This document shows, in pieces, positions 24,743 through 33,393 of a stretch of DNA of 64,000 bases. The translations under genes and the position numbers were made by a program. The notes below the pieces were generated by a model. That model did not search any database. It was not told the DNA's origin and saw only the letters and a list, made by a program, of their open reading frames with translations. The number at the start of each line of letters is the position of its first letter. Position 1 is the first letter of the stretch. Origin of the DNA: JBIQKZ01 sp044464765 (lineage in GTDB: Bacteria > Pseudomonadota > Gammaproteobacteria > Burkholderiales > Burkholderiaceae_B); assembly GCA_044464765.1 (NCBI GenBank), contig JBIQKZ010000009.1:62001-126000 (forward strand). Direction: 5' to 3'.

Positions 24743-25234
24743 ATGGAAGCACTTTTTTTAGTTGTCACAATGACCGGCACCGCCGAGATGATCGCCGAAG
24801 ACGTTATTGAGGCTCATGGCGCAGGTCATGAGTTCGCCCTGAGGCTGGCGGAGCATGTCGAACCGTCCATCCTGACTCAGACCAGGCGGTTGCTGGTGAT
24901 CAGCAGCACCTACGGAACGGGCGAGGTCCCCACTCCCGGAAAAGCATTTTTCGATGCGCTGAGCAAGAAGCCAATGGATTTATCGCATCTCAAGTACGGG
25001 ATCATCGCCTTGGGCGACACGATATACAGCGATACTTTCGCAAACGGCGGCCGGCAGTGGGATTTGCTGCTGGCAGAATGCGGCGCACAACGGCTTGCTG
25101 ATACCCTGTTGCTCGATGCGTCGGGCCAGGACGATATGTCGGACCTGGCTGTCGAATGGGCGAGGGGCTGGCTGGAGTCGGCCCTGCAGGCGGAAGAGGC
25201 TGATGTAAGGTCTCCCGCCCCAAGCAAGGCTTGA
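24743..25234 (+). CDS. Flavodoxin-domain protein (MioC-like)
   Basis: This 163-aa protein has the flavodoxin FMN phosphate loop (VTMTGTAEMIAED) at the N-terminus, then SSTYGTGEVPTPGKAF and LGDTIYSDTFANGG, which contact the flavin ring. The size fits short-chain flavodoxins and MioC. ATG 24743 is preferred over an in-frame TTG at 24731. It lies just before a ferredoxin-NADP reductase gene, so the pair probably forms an NAD(P)H-reductase-flavodoxin electron chain. Such a chain could feed a ring hydroxylase in the same cluster; this is inference. Confidence 0.8.
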   Translation: MEALFLVVTMTGTAEMIAEDVIEAHGAGHEFALRLAEHVEPSILTQTRRLLVISSTYGTGEVPTPGKAFFDALSKKPMDLSHLKYGIIALGDTIYSDTFANGGRQWDLLLAECGAQRLADTLLLDASGQDDMSDLAVEWARGWLESALQAEEADVRSPAPSKA

Positions 25235-25247
25235 GCGCGCTTATTCC

Positions 25248-26417
25248 ATGGCGATTGCAATTGTAGGTAGCGGTCCGGCGGGGTTCTACACGGCCGATCT
25301 TCTGTCCAGAAGTTTACCCCAGGAGCCAATTCATTTGTTCGAGCGGCTCGCATTGCCTTACGGCCTGGTCCGGTACGGTGTGGCGCCGGACCATCCAGGC
25401 ACGAAGGCCGTGGCCCGCCTTTTCGCACGGGTGATGAAACGCCCGAACATGTCCTTTTTCGGCAATGTCGAGGTCGGGCGCGATGTCTGCATCGACTCGC
25501 TCGAAGAAGCATACGACTTGGTGATTGTGGCCAGCGGGGCCGGTGCCGGAAGGCAATATAAGTGCCCCGGCATCGAACAAGCCTGCAACCTTACCGGCCT
25601 GGAATTGTCGAGTTGGTTCAATGGCATGCCGTTGCCTGGTAATCGGAAGCTTCCAGCGCGTCTCGACAGTATTTGCATCATTGGAAACGGCAATGTGGCT
25701 CTCGATGCGGCGCGTCTGCTGACGAAGCCGGCTCCGGCCTTGCTTGAGGCCGGCGTGCCCGAATCCGTGATGAATTGGAGAGAGGGCCTGGGCCTCGAGG
25801 CCATTCATATTTGCGGACGGCGCAACGCGGCGCAAACGAGGTTTTCGGTGATTGAACTGGAAGAGCTCGAAGCATTGTCAGGTTTTCGCCCCGTGGTCGA
25901 TGCCGTCGACCTTGAAGGGGTGAACGGGCACAATACTGAAGCGCTGCATGTGTTGCAGCGGTATTCGAGGCAGGCCGCCGATTTGCGTTCTCCGATCAGG
26001 TTTCATTTTGAGCAAGAGGTCCAGCGCTACCAAGCCGGCAAGCTGCAAACGACGAGCGGCAGTTCCCGCCAGGCTATTCCCGCCCTTTTGATCGTACATG
26101 CAATCGGTCAGCGTGCCGCGCCGATTCCTGGTTTACCATTTGACCTTGATAAAGGTTGCATTTCGAATCAAGGGGGGCTCGTCGAGGGTAAAGCGCGCAC
26201 CTACGTGGTCGGGTGGGCAGCGCAGCCTGGAGGCGGGCAGATAGCCCTGAGCCGGGGCAGCGCGCAGTCGTTGGTGCCTCGTGTGCTCGAGCAGTTCGAG
26301 CGGACAGCAGCAGAGCGGCGGCGTGATCCCGCGGGGCTGTCGGCGTCCCTGAGGCGGGATGTCGTTAGCTGGCAGGATGTCTTGCAGACAGATCCATGGC
26401 ATGTTGCACGAGTTTGA
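25248..26417 (+). CDS. Ferredoxin/flavodoxin-NADP+ reductase, adrenodoxin-reductase type
   Basis: This 389-aa FAD enzyme has the N-terminal dinucleotide motif IVGSGPAGFYTADLL, the family motif LPYGLVRYGVAPDHPGTK, a second nucleotide-binding motif CIIGNGNVALDAARLL, and a C-terminal VVGWAAQPGGGQIALSRG. This order is that of FprA/adrenodoxin reductase. It is shorter than the usual ~450 residues. It lies 13 nt after the flavodoxin gene and probably reduces it with NADPH. Confidence 0.85.
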   Translation: MAIAIVGSGPAGFYTADLLSRSLPQEPIHLFERLALPYGLVRYGVAPDHPGTKAVARLFARVMKRPNMSFFGNVEVGRDVCIDSLEEAYDLVIVASGAGAGRQYKCPGIEQACNLTGLELSSWFNGMPLPGNRKLPARLDSICIIGNGNVALDAARLLTKPAPALLEAGVPESVMNWREGLGLEAIHICGRRNAAQTRFSVIELEELEALSGFRPVVDAVDLEGVNGHNTEALHVLQRYSRQAADLRSPIRFHFEQEVQRYQAGKLQTTSGSSRQAIPALLIVHAIGQRAAPIPGLPFDLDKGCISNQGGLVEGKARTYVVGWAAQPGGGQIALSRGSAQSLVPRVLEQFERTAAERRRDPAGLSASLRRDVVSWQDVLQTDPWHVARV

Positions 26418-26479
26418 GACCCATGCATGAGTGACCCTGGGGCTGCATGCCGGATTGTAAATGACGTCTTCTGAGGAGC

Positions 26480-26545
26480 ATGCACATGCGTGTTGATAGC
26501 ATGGTGATCCATCAACCGGTACCCCGCTGTTTTGTACACATCTGA
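26480..26545 (+). CDS. Possible 21-aa leader peptide before the MFS gene
   Basis: A short frame (ATG 26480, reads MHMRVDSMVIHQPV) sits 3 nt after a strong GAGGAG ribosome binding site. It ends at 26545, overlapping the TTG start of the MFS gene (26532) by 14 nt. The MFS start itself has no clear ribosome binding site, so the leader could couple its translation. There is no protein-level evidence for it. Confidence 0.3.
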   Translation: MHMRVDSMVIHQPVPRCFVHI

Positions 26546-27749
26546 ACGCCGGCTTCGATGGTCCGACGCGGCTTTTGCGTGCGCCACGGTCCTGAGCGGG
26601 GTGATGGTGACCGTTGTGGCGGTCGTATTTGCCCGGCTGGCCTATGGCATTGTCCTGCCCTTTATGCGCGCCGGGCTTGGCCTTGGTTACCAGGAGGCCG
26701 GAAACCTCGCCACCGTCGGTGCCTTGTTCTATCTTTGCCTCGTGATACCTGCGGGTACATTTTCCGCCCGCTATGGAGCCCGGGCGTCTGTGCTTCTGGG
26801 CCTGGGCCTGATTATGCTGGGCTTTGGGGGGCTGGGCGTCGGCTCCCGCTACGTCTGGTTGATTGTGATGATGGGCATGCTGGGTATCGGCACGGCATTT
26901 TCCTATACACCGTCGATTTCGCTTCTTGCCAACCGTTTTCCGCAGCGCCGGGGAGTCGTGATCGGCTTGCTCAACAGCGGCGTCGGTGCCGGCCTGCTGA
27001 GTGCCGGCGCGCTCGTTCCCTATCTTGCCGCCGCCTATGGGGACATGGGTTGGAGACTGGTTTGGGCCGCGTTCGGCGCCGCGGCTGCAATCACGCTGTT
27101 GCTGTCGTTTGCGTTTATGCGTGTCCCGTCTGAGCACGCCCACTCGCGGACAGTCTCTTATGCGCCCCTGGACAAGATGGCGATTTACCGGAACCGCAAG
27201 GTCGTTATTGTCGGGCTGGTATATGGTTCTATCGGCCTGAGCTATATCGTGCAGGCCGTCTTCATGTACAGTTTTGCGCTCGAATCCGGCTTATCCGCGT
27301 CGGCTGCGGGACGCATGGTGGCGCTGTCCGGTGTGCTGACCGTTATTTCAAGCCCTTGCTGGGGCTGGATTTCTGATCGTTTCAAGCGCCATCGCGCATT
27401 GAGCGCGGCCATATTGTTGACTTTCGCCAGTATCGCAATCCCGGTGATCTGGCCGACGCACGCCGCCTTTGCGGCGCATTACATCATAGCGGGATGCACC
27501 ATTACCGGAATATTCGTGTCCATTCTGGCGGTAGCGGCAGAAGCGGCAACACCCAGGCTCGCACCCTTGGCCATCAGCTATGTGACGTTCTTTTTTGCTA
27601 TCGGCCAGTTTATCGGCCCCGCCGCGGCAGGGCTGATTATCGAAAGCGCCGGGGGGTTCCGCATGCTGTTTGCACTTATCTGCCTGGTGTTGCTGTTTGG
27701 GTTGTTGCTGAGTTGCCGCTTGGCCCGTCCGGGCGGAAACGCCCAATGA
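26532..27749 (+). CDS. MFS transporter
   Basis: This 405-aa membrane protein has about twelve hydrophobic segments. The loop after the second has the MFS signature SARYGARASV, and a second copy (SDRFKRHRALS) follows the middle loop, as in two-fold MFS proteins. The best start available is TTG 26532, since the frame has a stop at 26505 and the first internal ATG would cut the first membrane segment. It follows the flavodoxin reductase on the same strand after 114 nt. A role in uptake of a pyridine-type acid or related aromatic acid is inferred from the cluster. Confidence 0.8.
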   Translation: MYTSERRLRWSDAAFACATVLSGVMVTVVAVVFARLAYGIVLPFMRAGLGLGYQEAGNLATVGALFYLCLVIPAGTFSARYGARASVLLGLGLIMLGFGGLGVGSRYVWLIVMMGMLGIGTAFSYTPSISLLANRFPQRRGVVIGLLNSGVGAGLLSAGALVPYLAAAYGDMGWRLVWAAFGAAAAITLLLSFAFMRVPSEHAHSRTVSYAPLDKMAIYRNRKVVIVGLVYGSIGLSYIVQAVFMYSFALESGLSASAAGRMVALSGVLTVISSPCWGWISDRFKRHRALSAAILLTFASIAIPVIWPTHAAFAAHYIIAGCTITGIFVSILAVAAEAATPRLAPLAISYVTFFFAIGQFIGPAAAGLIIESAGGFRMLFALICLVLLFGLLLSCRLARPGGNAQ

Positions 27750-27982
27750 GCAGCGTCCATGCAGGGAGCTTGCCAACATGTATTTCGCAAATAGTAAATT
27801 TGCGGCCTTCGTGTGATATATCGCCCTGGTCCGGCCATTTGCGTGGCTTGCCCGGGATTTGCTTTGTTCGCGGCGCGCCTGCCCTGCCGCGCCGGCTGCG
27901 GTGCTGTGGACGACCGCTATCAGGCTCCCTTTTTCCTCGGCGAAGTCGAATTGGCCGCGGGAGAAGCGGTTTCATCGTCAGG

Positions 27983-28837
27983 CTATTTGGACCTGTTTTC
28001 CAACTGTTCGGTCAAGGACATGCCTGGTGGGTTCGAGGCAAACCCGAGTTTTATGGAAATATCTTCGGTGGCCTGTCGCAGCTTCTCGACCAGGGTGGTA
28101 AAGCTGGGTGAGCGGGTCATGCCAGCCACGCCTATGATCGAGATGGAGGCCACAATGCCGCCTTGGTGATCGAAGATTGGCGCTGAGAAGGCGCCGAGGC
28201 CAGGTAATAGAACTTCGTCCGTCATGCCGAGGCGCGCCTGACGTACCTGTTGAATGAGCCCATCGACGTCGATCTTGGTTCTGATCGACTCGCTCGGCAA
28301 GTAGGTGTTGATTGTATTGAGTTCGCGCTCGACCATGCTATATGTGGTTGCGCGGGGCAAGTAAGCCAGAAACACCCGGCCGGCGCTGGATCGCAGCAAA
28401 GGGAGGACCGCTCCTACCCCCAGGTTGCAAATCAGCACCTGGCTGCTGTCATACCAGCCGACAATGGTGGGGCCGTGCTCGCCCCAAATGACGAGTGCCA
28501 CTGTGATGTCTTCGGCTTGATTCAGTTCTATGGCTGCCCTGGTCGCATATTGCACCGCCTTCCGGCGATGCAGGGCGGCCAAGCCGATACGGAGGCACAT
28601 CGGCCCGAGGTAGTATCGGCCGCTCACTGGATCTTGCTCGGCAAGCCCCGCCCGCATCAGGCTAATGAGATATCGATGTGCCTTGCTGGCCGACATATTG
28701 GAGGCCGCGGCAATATCGCGCAAGTGCATGGGACCGAGTTGCGCGGAGAGAACCTCTAGTAATCGTGAGCCGACATCGATTGATTGCACTCCACTGCGAC
28801 GAATCGATGATTTTGCCTTCGCTGTGGGTTCTCCCAT
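27983..28837 (-). CDS. IclR-family transcriptional regulator (1)
   Basis: The protein from ATG 28837 is 284 aa. A winged HTH (MHLRDIAAASNMSASKAHRYL) lies in residues 30-80 and is followed by the IclR effector domain (about 105-265), with TIVGWYDSSQ and GAFSAPIFDHQGGIVASI. An upstream in-frame start at 28936 adds 33 residues unlike the family and is less likely. The gene is divergent from the amidase, and a perfect 12-bp palindrome lies between them (29009-29020). It probably controls the amidase and perhaps neighbouring catabolic genes. Confidence 0.85.
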   Translation of the reverse strand: MGEPTAKAKSSIRRSGVQSIDVGSRLLEVLSAQLGPMHLRDIAAASNMSASKAHRYLISLMRAGLAEQDPVSGRYYLGPMCLRIGLAALHRRKAVQYATRAAIELNQAEDITVALVIWGEHGPTIVGWYDSSQVLICNLGVGAVLPLLRSSAGRVFLAYLPRATTYSMVERELNTINTYLPSESIRTKIDVDGLIQQVRQARLGMTDEVLLPGLGAFSAPIFDHQGGIVASISIIGVAGMTRSPSFTTLVEKLRQATEDISIKLGFASNPPGMSLTEQLENRSK

Positions 28838-29008
28838 ATCCGCTCTTGCTAATGAAAAAATGAAGTAGGGTGGTAAAGCGAGCAATCTTTCGAGGGCTTG
28901 CCAAACGAACAGAGCGTGCGCCGGTAATGCTTGCATAGCTTGTTCGACAAAGTGGCGGGAATTATACCTTCAAACCTGTTTCTTGATAGCGTATTATATC
29001 TGATATGT

Positions 29009-29020
29009 GAAATGCATTTC
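29009..29020. promoter_or_regulatory. Palindromic operator candidate GAAATGCATTTC
   Basis: This perfect 12-bp palindrome lies between the divergent IclR gene and the amidase and is followed closely by a second AATGCAT. Location and symmetry fit a regulator site; binding by the neighbouring IclR is inferred. Confidence 0.45.
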
Positions 29021-29088
29021 GCAATGCATAAAAATTTATGATTTTGTTGGGGTAGCCAGCCCCGCGACGCTACAGGAGAAAGAACAAA

Positions 29089-30500
29089 ATGCCGGATCAG
29101 GATATCGCCTACCTTTCGCTTTCCCGTCTGATCGACCATTATCGTGCAAGAACATTGTCTCCCGTTGAAGTGGCGAAAAATGCATTAGAACAAATAGCAG
29201 CATTCAATGGCCCATTGAATGCTTTTGTTTCGCTCAGCTCTGAAAGGGCTCTGGAGGACGCCCGGGCGTCGGAGCAGCGCTGGGTCAGGGGCGAGCCCAA
29301 GGGTTTATTGGATGGGGTGCCGATTTCGGTCAAAGACACTTTGATGGTCAAGGGGTTCCCTTTCAGGCGGGGGTCGTGTGCCACCAGCGAAGAGCCGGTA
29401 ACGGAAAGCGCCTCGTGGTCGATCATGCGTTCAATAGCGGCGCGGCGCTCCTGGGCATCACCACTACGCCCGAGTTTGGCGCGGGCCCGGTCACCATCAG
29501 TCCGCTGACCGGCATTACGCGCAACCCATGGAATCCCGAAAAAAGTTCCGGCGGGTCGAGCGGCGGGGCCGCCGCATCGATGTCCGCCGGCATGGGCTAT
29601 GCAGCGCTTGCCACCGACGCCGGCGGGTCCATACGAATTCCCTCGGCTTTGTGTGGTGTTGTGGGGTTCAAGCCGACCGGCGGGCTGGTGCCCACCTATC
29701 CGGCGAACGTCGCGGGAACGATGTCTTCGCCCGGCGCTATTACGCGTAATGTCCAGGATGCTGCACTGATGTTCGACCTGCTTGCGGCCCCCGATATGCG
29801 TGATCCCGAAATGTATCTATCTCGTTCCCAGCGTTCCGCAGAGCATCTTGGCAAGCCGGTTCCGCGCGCAGTGATCGCTTTTTCGACCACGTTCGGCTAT
29901 GCACGCAAGGTCGATGCCGAGGTCGCCGCTGCCGTTGAAAGGGCGGCCCGGCACTTTGAAGACTTGGGCTTTACTGTCGAAGAGGCCGACCCGGGCATCG
30001 AAAACCCGATCCAGGCCTTTCTTGCCCTGTTTCGTTCTGGCTTTGCCTACACGCTGCGTAATATGTCGGACGAGCAAATGCAGCGCATTGGGCCGGCATT
30101 GAAAGATGTGGTCGCCGAAGGCCGGCGGGTCACCGTATCCGAGTATCTCGCTGCTCAGGATGCCCGCCGGGAGCTGGGACGGAAGCTGGCGCAACTCCAT
30201 TCCCGCCATGCGTTTCTACTGTCACCCACCGTGGCCGCCCCCGCCTTTACGGCCGATAGATGGATGCCGGAAAGCTTCGAGCAGTACGGCGATATGCGGG
30301 CATGGGTTCCTTTTACCTCGGTTTTCAACATGACCCAACAACCGGCGATCAGCGTGCCCTGCGGTATGACCGAAGCCGGTCTGCCCATCGGGCTGCAAAT
30401 CGTTGGCCCGAGGTTTGCCGATGCCCAAGTGCTGGCGGCCGCGCATTTGTACGAGACAACGCGGCCGATCGAGCTTGGCCGGCCGGCACTGCGCAGTTGA
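29089..30500 (+). pseudogene. Amidase-signature hydrolase, disrupted by one frameshift
   Basis: The first frame (29089 to about 29410) has the amidase N-terminus with the catalytic Lys in GVPISVKDTL. It then loses homology and stops at 29508. A second frame continues from about 29411 to 30500 with the rest: FNSGAALLGITTTPEFG, the Ser region SSGGSSGGAAASM and the nucleophile region DAGGSIRIPSALCG. So Lys and both Ser positions of the Ser-cisSer-Lys triad exist, but in two frames. Joining them needs a single-base change near 29405-29415. The whole protein would be about 470 aa, the normal size. It could hydrolyse an amide intermediate of the pathway. A sequencing error is the main alternative to a true pseudogene. 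Confidence 0.8.
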
Positions 30501-30506
30501 TGAGCC

Positions 30507-30524
30507 AGCCCGTCCATACGGGCT
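30507..30524. terminator. Stem-loop between convergent amidase and nicX
   Basis: A perfect 7-bp stem (AGCCCGT-CCAT-ACGGGCT) lies 6 nt after the amidase stop and 40 nt after the nicX stop on the other strand. There is only a weak T run, so it may act as a poor two-way terminator. Confidence 0.4.
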
Positions 30525-30564
30525 CAGGCATCTTGTTTGACGGGGGCTTTACACGAATCTGTGT

Positions 30565-31614
30565 TCACCAGCCGGGTGCCCGCAGCCCTTCATGCACGAC
30601 CTTGCCGCCGTCGAGGATCTGCAAATCATCGAGCCACAGGCTGCAGCCGCGCATCGGCAGGTCCAGATGGCAGGGCGTGTCGTTGGAGCCTCCGAGTTCG
30701 ACGTTGGGGCCTGTCGAGAACAGCACGTTGCCGTAGAACGCGAGCGCATTCATCACATGTTCGCTGGCCAGTTGTGTGGTGGAGGCCATGTGATACCAGT
30801 TGGCCCGCTCATTGAGCCCCCAGCCGATGTGGGAAATCGCGTAGCCGCGTTCGTCGCGGAAACTTTCGATGTAGTCGTGGATTAGCGCGGCTTCCAGGCC
30901 GGTGCCCTGTATATCCACGATTCGGCCTTCGCGGATGGTCAGTGTTACGGGCGACTGAACGTACCGCTTGAACGCGCAAAGGATGTCGCCCGGCGCCAGC
31001 ACCACAGTGCCTTCGATTTCGCCGTCGTTGCCCTGGGTAAACGCGAAGCCTGACGGAAAGTGGTCCCACCGCCCCGGCTCATCTGTATAGCCGTACTCGG
31101 CGATGACCGGATATTGGCCAAGCCGGTAACGCACATTGGTGCCGTGCGGTGATGTGAACTTGAGCGCTTTGGCGCCCATGAGCAGCTCCCGGGCCAAGTC
31201 GACACGCCGGCGCAGGTCCTCATTGGGGAACATCTGGCGCAGGATGTGGAGCGGTTCCATGACGCGCAGAATGCGGGTGCCGGCCTGCTGGATCTCCGCC
31301 TGTTCGGCCGAAAACAGCAAGCCCATGAGGTCGATCACCAGATCGGCCTTCTTCAGGGCATCGATCGCCGTCTGGTTGCCGGCGAGCGGGTGACGGCCTT
31401 GCACGCCGGCCACTCGAGGCAGAGTGCCCGCGACCGAAACCTGGAAGGCGGTTGCACCGAGATTCTGGGCCGCCCTCAGGAAGGCTTCGGCATAATCGAC
31501 GCGTTCCGCCGCGATGCTGAGCACCGCGACGACTTCGCCTTGATGCACCTTGCACAGCTCCAGTTCCGATGTAAAAAGCTGGAGCATCTCGGTGTTGATA
31601 GATTGAGTGGCCAT
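30565..31614 (-). CDS. nicX: 2,5-dihydroxypyridine 5,6-dioxygenase (NicX/PicD family)
   Basis: This 349-aa protein matches NicX in length and pattern; the family is often mislabelled leucyl aminopeptidase because of its M29-like fold. A C-terminal CHLDLP gives the His-x-Asp iron ligands (near 316-318), and an upstream ISHIGWGLN supplies a third His. The enzyme would open 2,5-dihydroxypyridine to N-formylmaleamate. ATG 31614 is chosen because it overlaps the stop of the preceding gene (TAATG); a longer frame up to 31839 runs through that gene in another frame. It is the third gene of a nicF-nicD-nicX operon, and the order of enzymes fits the lower nicotinate/picolinate pathway. Confidence 0.83.
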   Translation of the reverse strand: MATQSINTEMLQLFTSELELCKVHQGEVVAVLSIAAERVDYAEAFLRAAQNLGATAFQVSVAGTLPRVAGVQGRHPLAGNQTAIDALKKADLVIDLMGLLFSAEQAEIQQAGTRILRVMEPLHILRQMFPNEDLRRRVDLARELLMGAKALKFTSPHGTNVRYRLGQYPVIAEYGYTDEPGRWDHFPSGFAFTQGNDGEIEGTVVLAPGDILCAFKRYVQSPVTLTIREGRIVDIQGTGLEAALIHDYIESFRDERGYAISHIGWGLNERANWYHMASTTQLASEHVMNALAFYGNVLFSTGPNVELGGSNDTPCHLDLPMRGCSLWLDDLQILDGGKVVHEGLRAPGW

Positions 31615-32447
31615 TACGAATTCTCCAAATCCAGTTTGATGTTCAGCACCGATTCGATGGCTTCGAGGAAGCCCTCCAGGTCGTCGACAGGAATCTGATG
31701 GCCTGCGTTGGCGACGCGAACCGATACCATTGAAGGAGCGGCGCGGCGCAGCTCTTGTTCTTCTTCGGGGCGGATGACATCGCCTTTTCCGGCGGCGATT
31801 AATGAGACCGGCATCCGAACCTGGGGAAGGTCGGCGCACAGGTCGGTTTTGTGGAAGCCCTCGTAGCTGGCAACGACTGCCCGTTCATCGCAGGTATGCA
31901 GCCATTCCGCACGCAGCCGCAGCAGCGTTTCGGGCCAACGGGAGGCGTTGGGTGCCCGCAGCAGTGGTTCGGCTTCGCCGCGACGGGCTGCGCCCAGCAG
32001 CTTCAGCATGCCGTCGAGCGGCGAGGGATAGGGGCGGCGTCCGGGGCCGCTGACTGGCGGATCGGCAAGGACGAGCCGCTGGAATCGCTCAATTCCCGGC
32101 AGCATGCGGCACGCTGCGCGCACGGCGATCCGGGCGCCCATGGAATGCCCCAGAAGAATGCAGTTGCGCAGTTCCAGCGCTTGCGCCAGCGCTACGACGT
32201 CTTCGGCGCAGGCGTCCAGGCTGTAGTCCAGCTGCGGCCCGCTTTCGGAAAGGCCGCGGCCGCGGACATCGAGGATGTAGGTATCGAAAACGCGGCCGAG
32301 GCGTTCGCCGACAAAGCCCCAGATGGCCGCCGGCGAGATGATTCCCGGCACCAGGATCAACGGGGTGCCGCTGCCCCCGTAGCGCAGGTAATGCTGGCGA
32401 ATGCCATTGGCTCGCACATGAGCGCCATATAGGAAGGCATGTTTCAT
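31614..32447 (-). CDS. nicD: Alpha/beta hydrolase, N-formylmaleamate deformylase (NicD/PicE-like)
   Basis: This 277-aa alpha/beta hydrolase has an oxyanion region LILVPGIISP, nucleophile elbow LLGHSMGAR, an Asp in AAGKGDVIRP and a His in NAGHQIPVDD. Size and neighbours fit NicD, which removes formate from N-formylmaleamate. ATG 32447 overlaps the stop of the amidohydrolase gene (ATGA), and the stop overlaps nicX (TAATG), so all three are translationally coupled. The assignment depends on context, since the fold alone is generic. Confidence 0.75.
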   Translation of the reverse strand: MKHAFLYGAHVRANGIRQHYLRYGGSGTPLILVPGIISPAAIWGFVGERLGRVFDTYILDVRGRGLSESGPQLDYSLDACAEDVVALAQALELRNCILLGHSMGARIAVRAACRMLPGIERFQRLVLADPPVSGPGRRPYPSPLDGMLKLLGAARRGEAEPLLRAPNASRWPETLLRLRAEWLHTCDERAVVASYEGFHKTDLCADLPQVRMPVSLIAAGKGDVIRPEEEQELRRAAPSMVSVRVANAGHQIPVDDLEGFLEAIESVLNIKLDLENS

Positions 32448-33154
32448 ATGTTTGCGCCGATTCTCAAGTCTTCGACCAGGGCAATCGCGTCCGTCGTGGA
32501 TACAACGTCCGCATACTTGCTGGACATGTCGAACAGGTTGGCATTGTGCGCGAAGGCGGAGCGGTCGAATACGGCGTCCTCCAGCACAAGCCCGCGATAG
32601 TTGAGCTGGCACGCGTCGACCACGGACGCGCGTACACAGCCGCTGGTGGTGCAGCCGGCGAAAAGCAAGGAGTCCACCCCGAGCTTCACCAGCTGGCTGG
32701 CGAGGGTGGTGCCGAAGAATGAGCTGGCATGCCGCTTGGGCAGCAGAATGTCGCCGGGGCGCGGAGCCACTTCCTGCACGAACGCGTATGCCTCGTTGGG
32801 AACTTGCATCAGCGCGGGCATTTTCCCGGTGAACGCGCCTTGGTCGGACGCGTTCTTGGGCGCAATGTGAGGGTAGAGAACGGGCAAGTCGAGGCGGCGA
32901 AAACAATCAATGATCCGGGCGATGTTCGGCAGGGCCGCCCAGCCCGCTTCTCCGCAACTCGTGCTGCATTCCTGGATTGCTTCGAAAATGGGCTTCGGCC
33001 TGCGGCCGATCGTACGGTATTGCACGTCGATGACCAGAAGCGCGGGGCGGCGGCCGATGCCTCCGGAAGCGCCCAACCCGGCACGCCGATAGATTTCTCG
33101 GTCTTCCTGGGGGATGGCGCTGCGCCAGTTCGCTCGGTGTGTTTCAGTGTTCAT
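32444..33154 (-). CDS. nicF: Isochorismatase-family maleamate amidohydrolase (NicF-like)
   Basis: This 236-aa cysteine hydrolase has the Asp-Lys-Cys triad: Asp in LLVIDVQYR, Lys in LLPKRHASSFFG and Cys in CTTSGCVRAS. NicF turns maleamate into maleate and ammonia, the step after NicD, and this gene is first in the operon with nicD and nicX. A 15-bp dyad (33232-33246) lies about 80 nt upstream of ATG 33154. A second, similar enzyme is encoded at 36693-37400, so the two may differ in substrate. No maleate isomerase gene is seen in the window. Confidence 0.78.
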   Translation of the reverse strand: MNTETHRANWRSAIPQEDREIYRRAGLGASGGIGRRPALLVIDVQYRTIGRRPKPIFEAIQECSTSCGEAGWAALPNIARIIDCFRRLDLPVLYPHIAPKNASDQGAFTGKMPALMQVPNEAYAFVQEVAPRPGDILLPKRHASSFFGTTLASQLVKLGVDSLLFAGCTTSGCVRASVVDACQLNYRGLVLEDAVFDRSAFAHNANLFDMSSKYADVVSTTDAIALVEDLRIGANI

Positions 33155-33231
33155 GAGTCGGGTGCCTTGTGACGGCGAGCAGACGCTGCTTCGGATTCGG
33201 ATGCAGCCTGGGTGGTTTGAATGATAAAAAA

Positions 33232-33246
33232 TAGAATTCGATTCTA
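33232..33246. promoter_or_regulatory. Operator candidate TAGAAT-N3-ATTCTA upstream of the nicF operon
   Basis: This is a perfect dyad with 6-bp arms, followed at once by another ATTCTA-like half. A matching AGAAT-N3-ATTCT site lies upstream of the Rieske oxygenase gene (34339-34351). The IclR gene sits between the two operons, so it is the likely binding protein. Confidence 0.6.
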
Positions 33247-33393
33247 AATTCTACAGATGCTTGGGGCGAAACGTCAAGCTGAGCGACACGGCATTCAAGA
33301 GGCCGCGCCACGAAACTGGCGAAGGGCGTTGCTTGCGTTCAGGGATTCAGGGCGAGCTTATGCCGGGCCGGCCGGCCCTTGATGCGGCTGAGG

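Noticed and set aside
31614..32906. Longer 430-codon version of the NicD-like gene
   Set aside because: The first ~150 codons run through nicF in another frame; ATG 32447 with ATGA overlap gives the family length.
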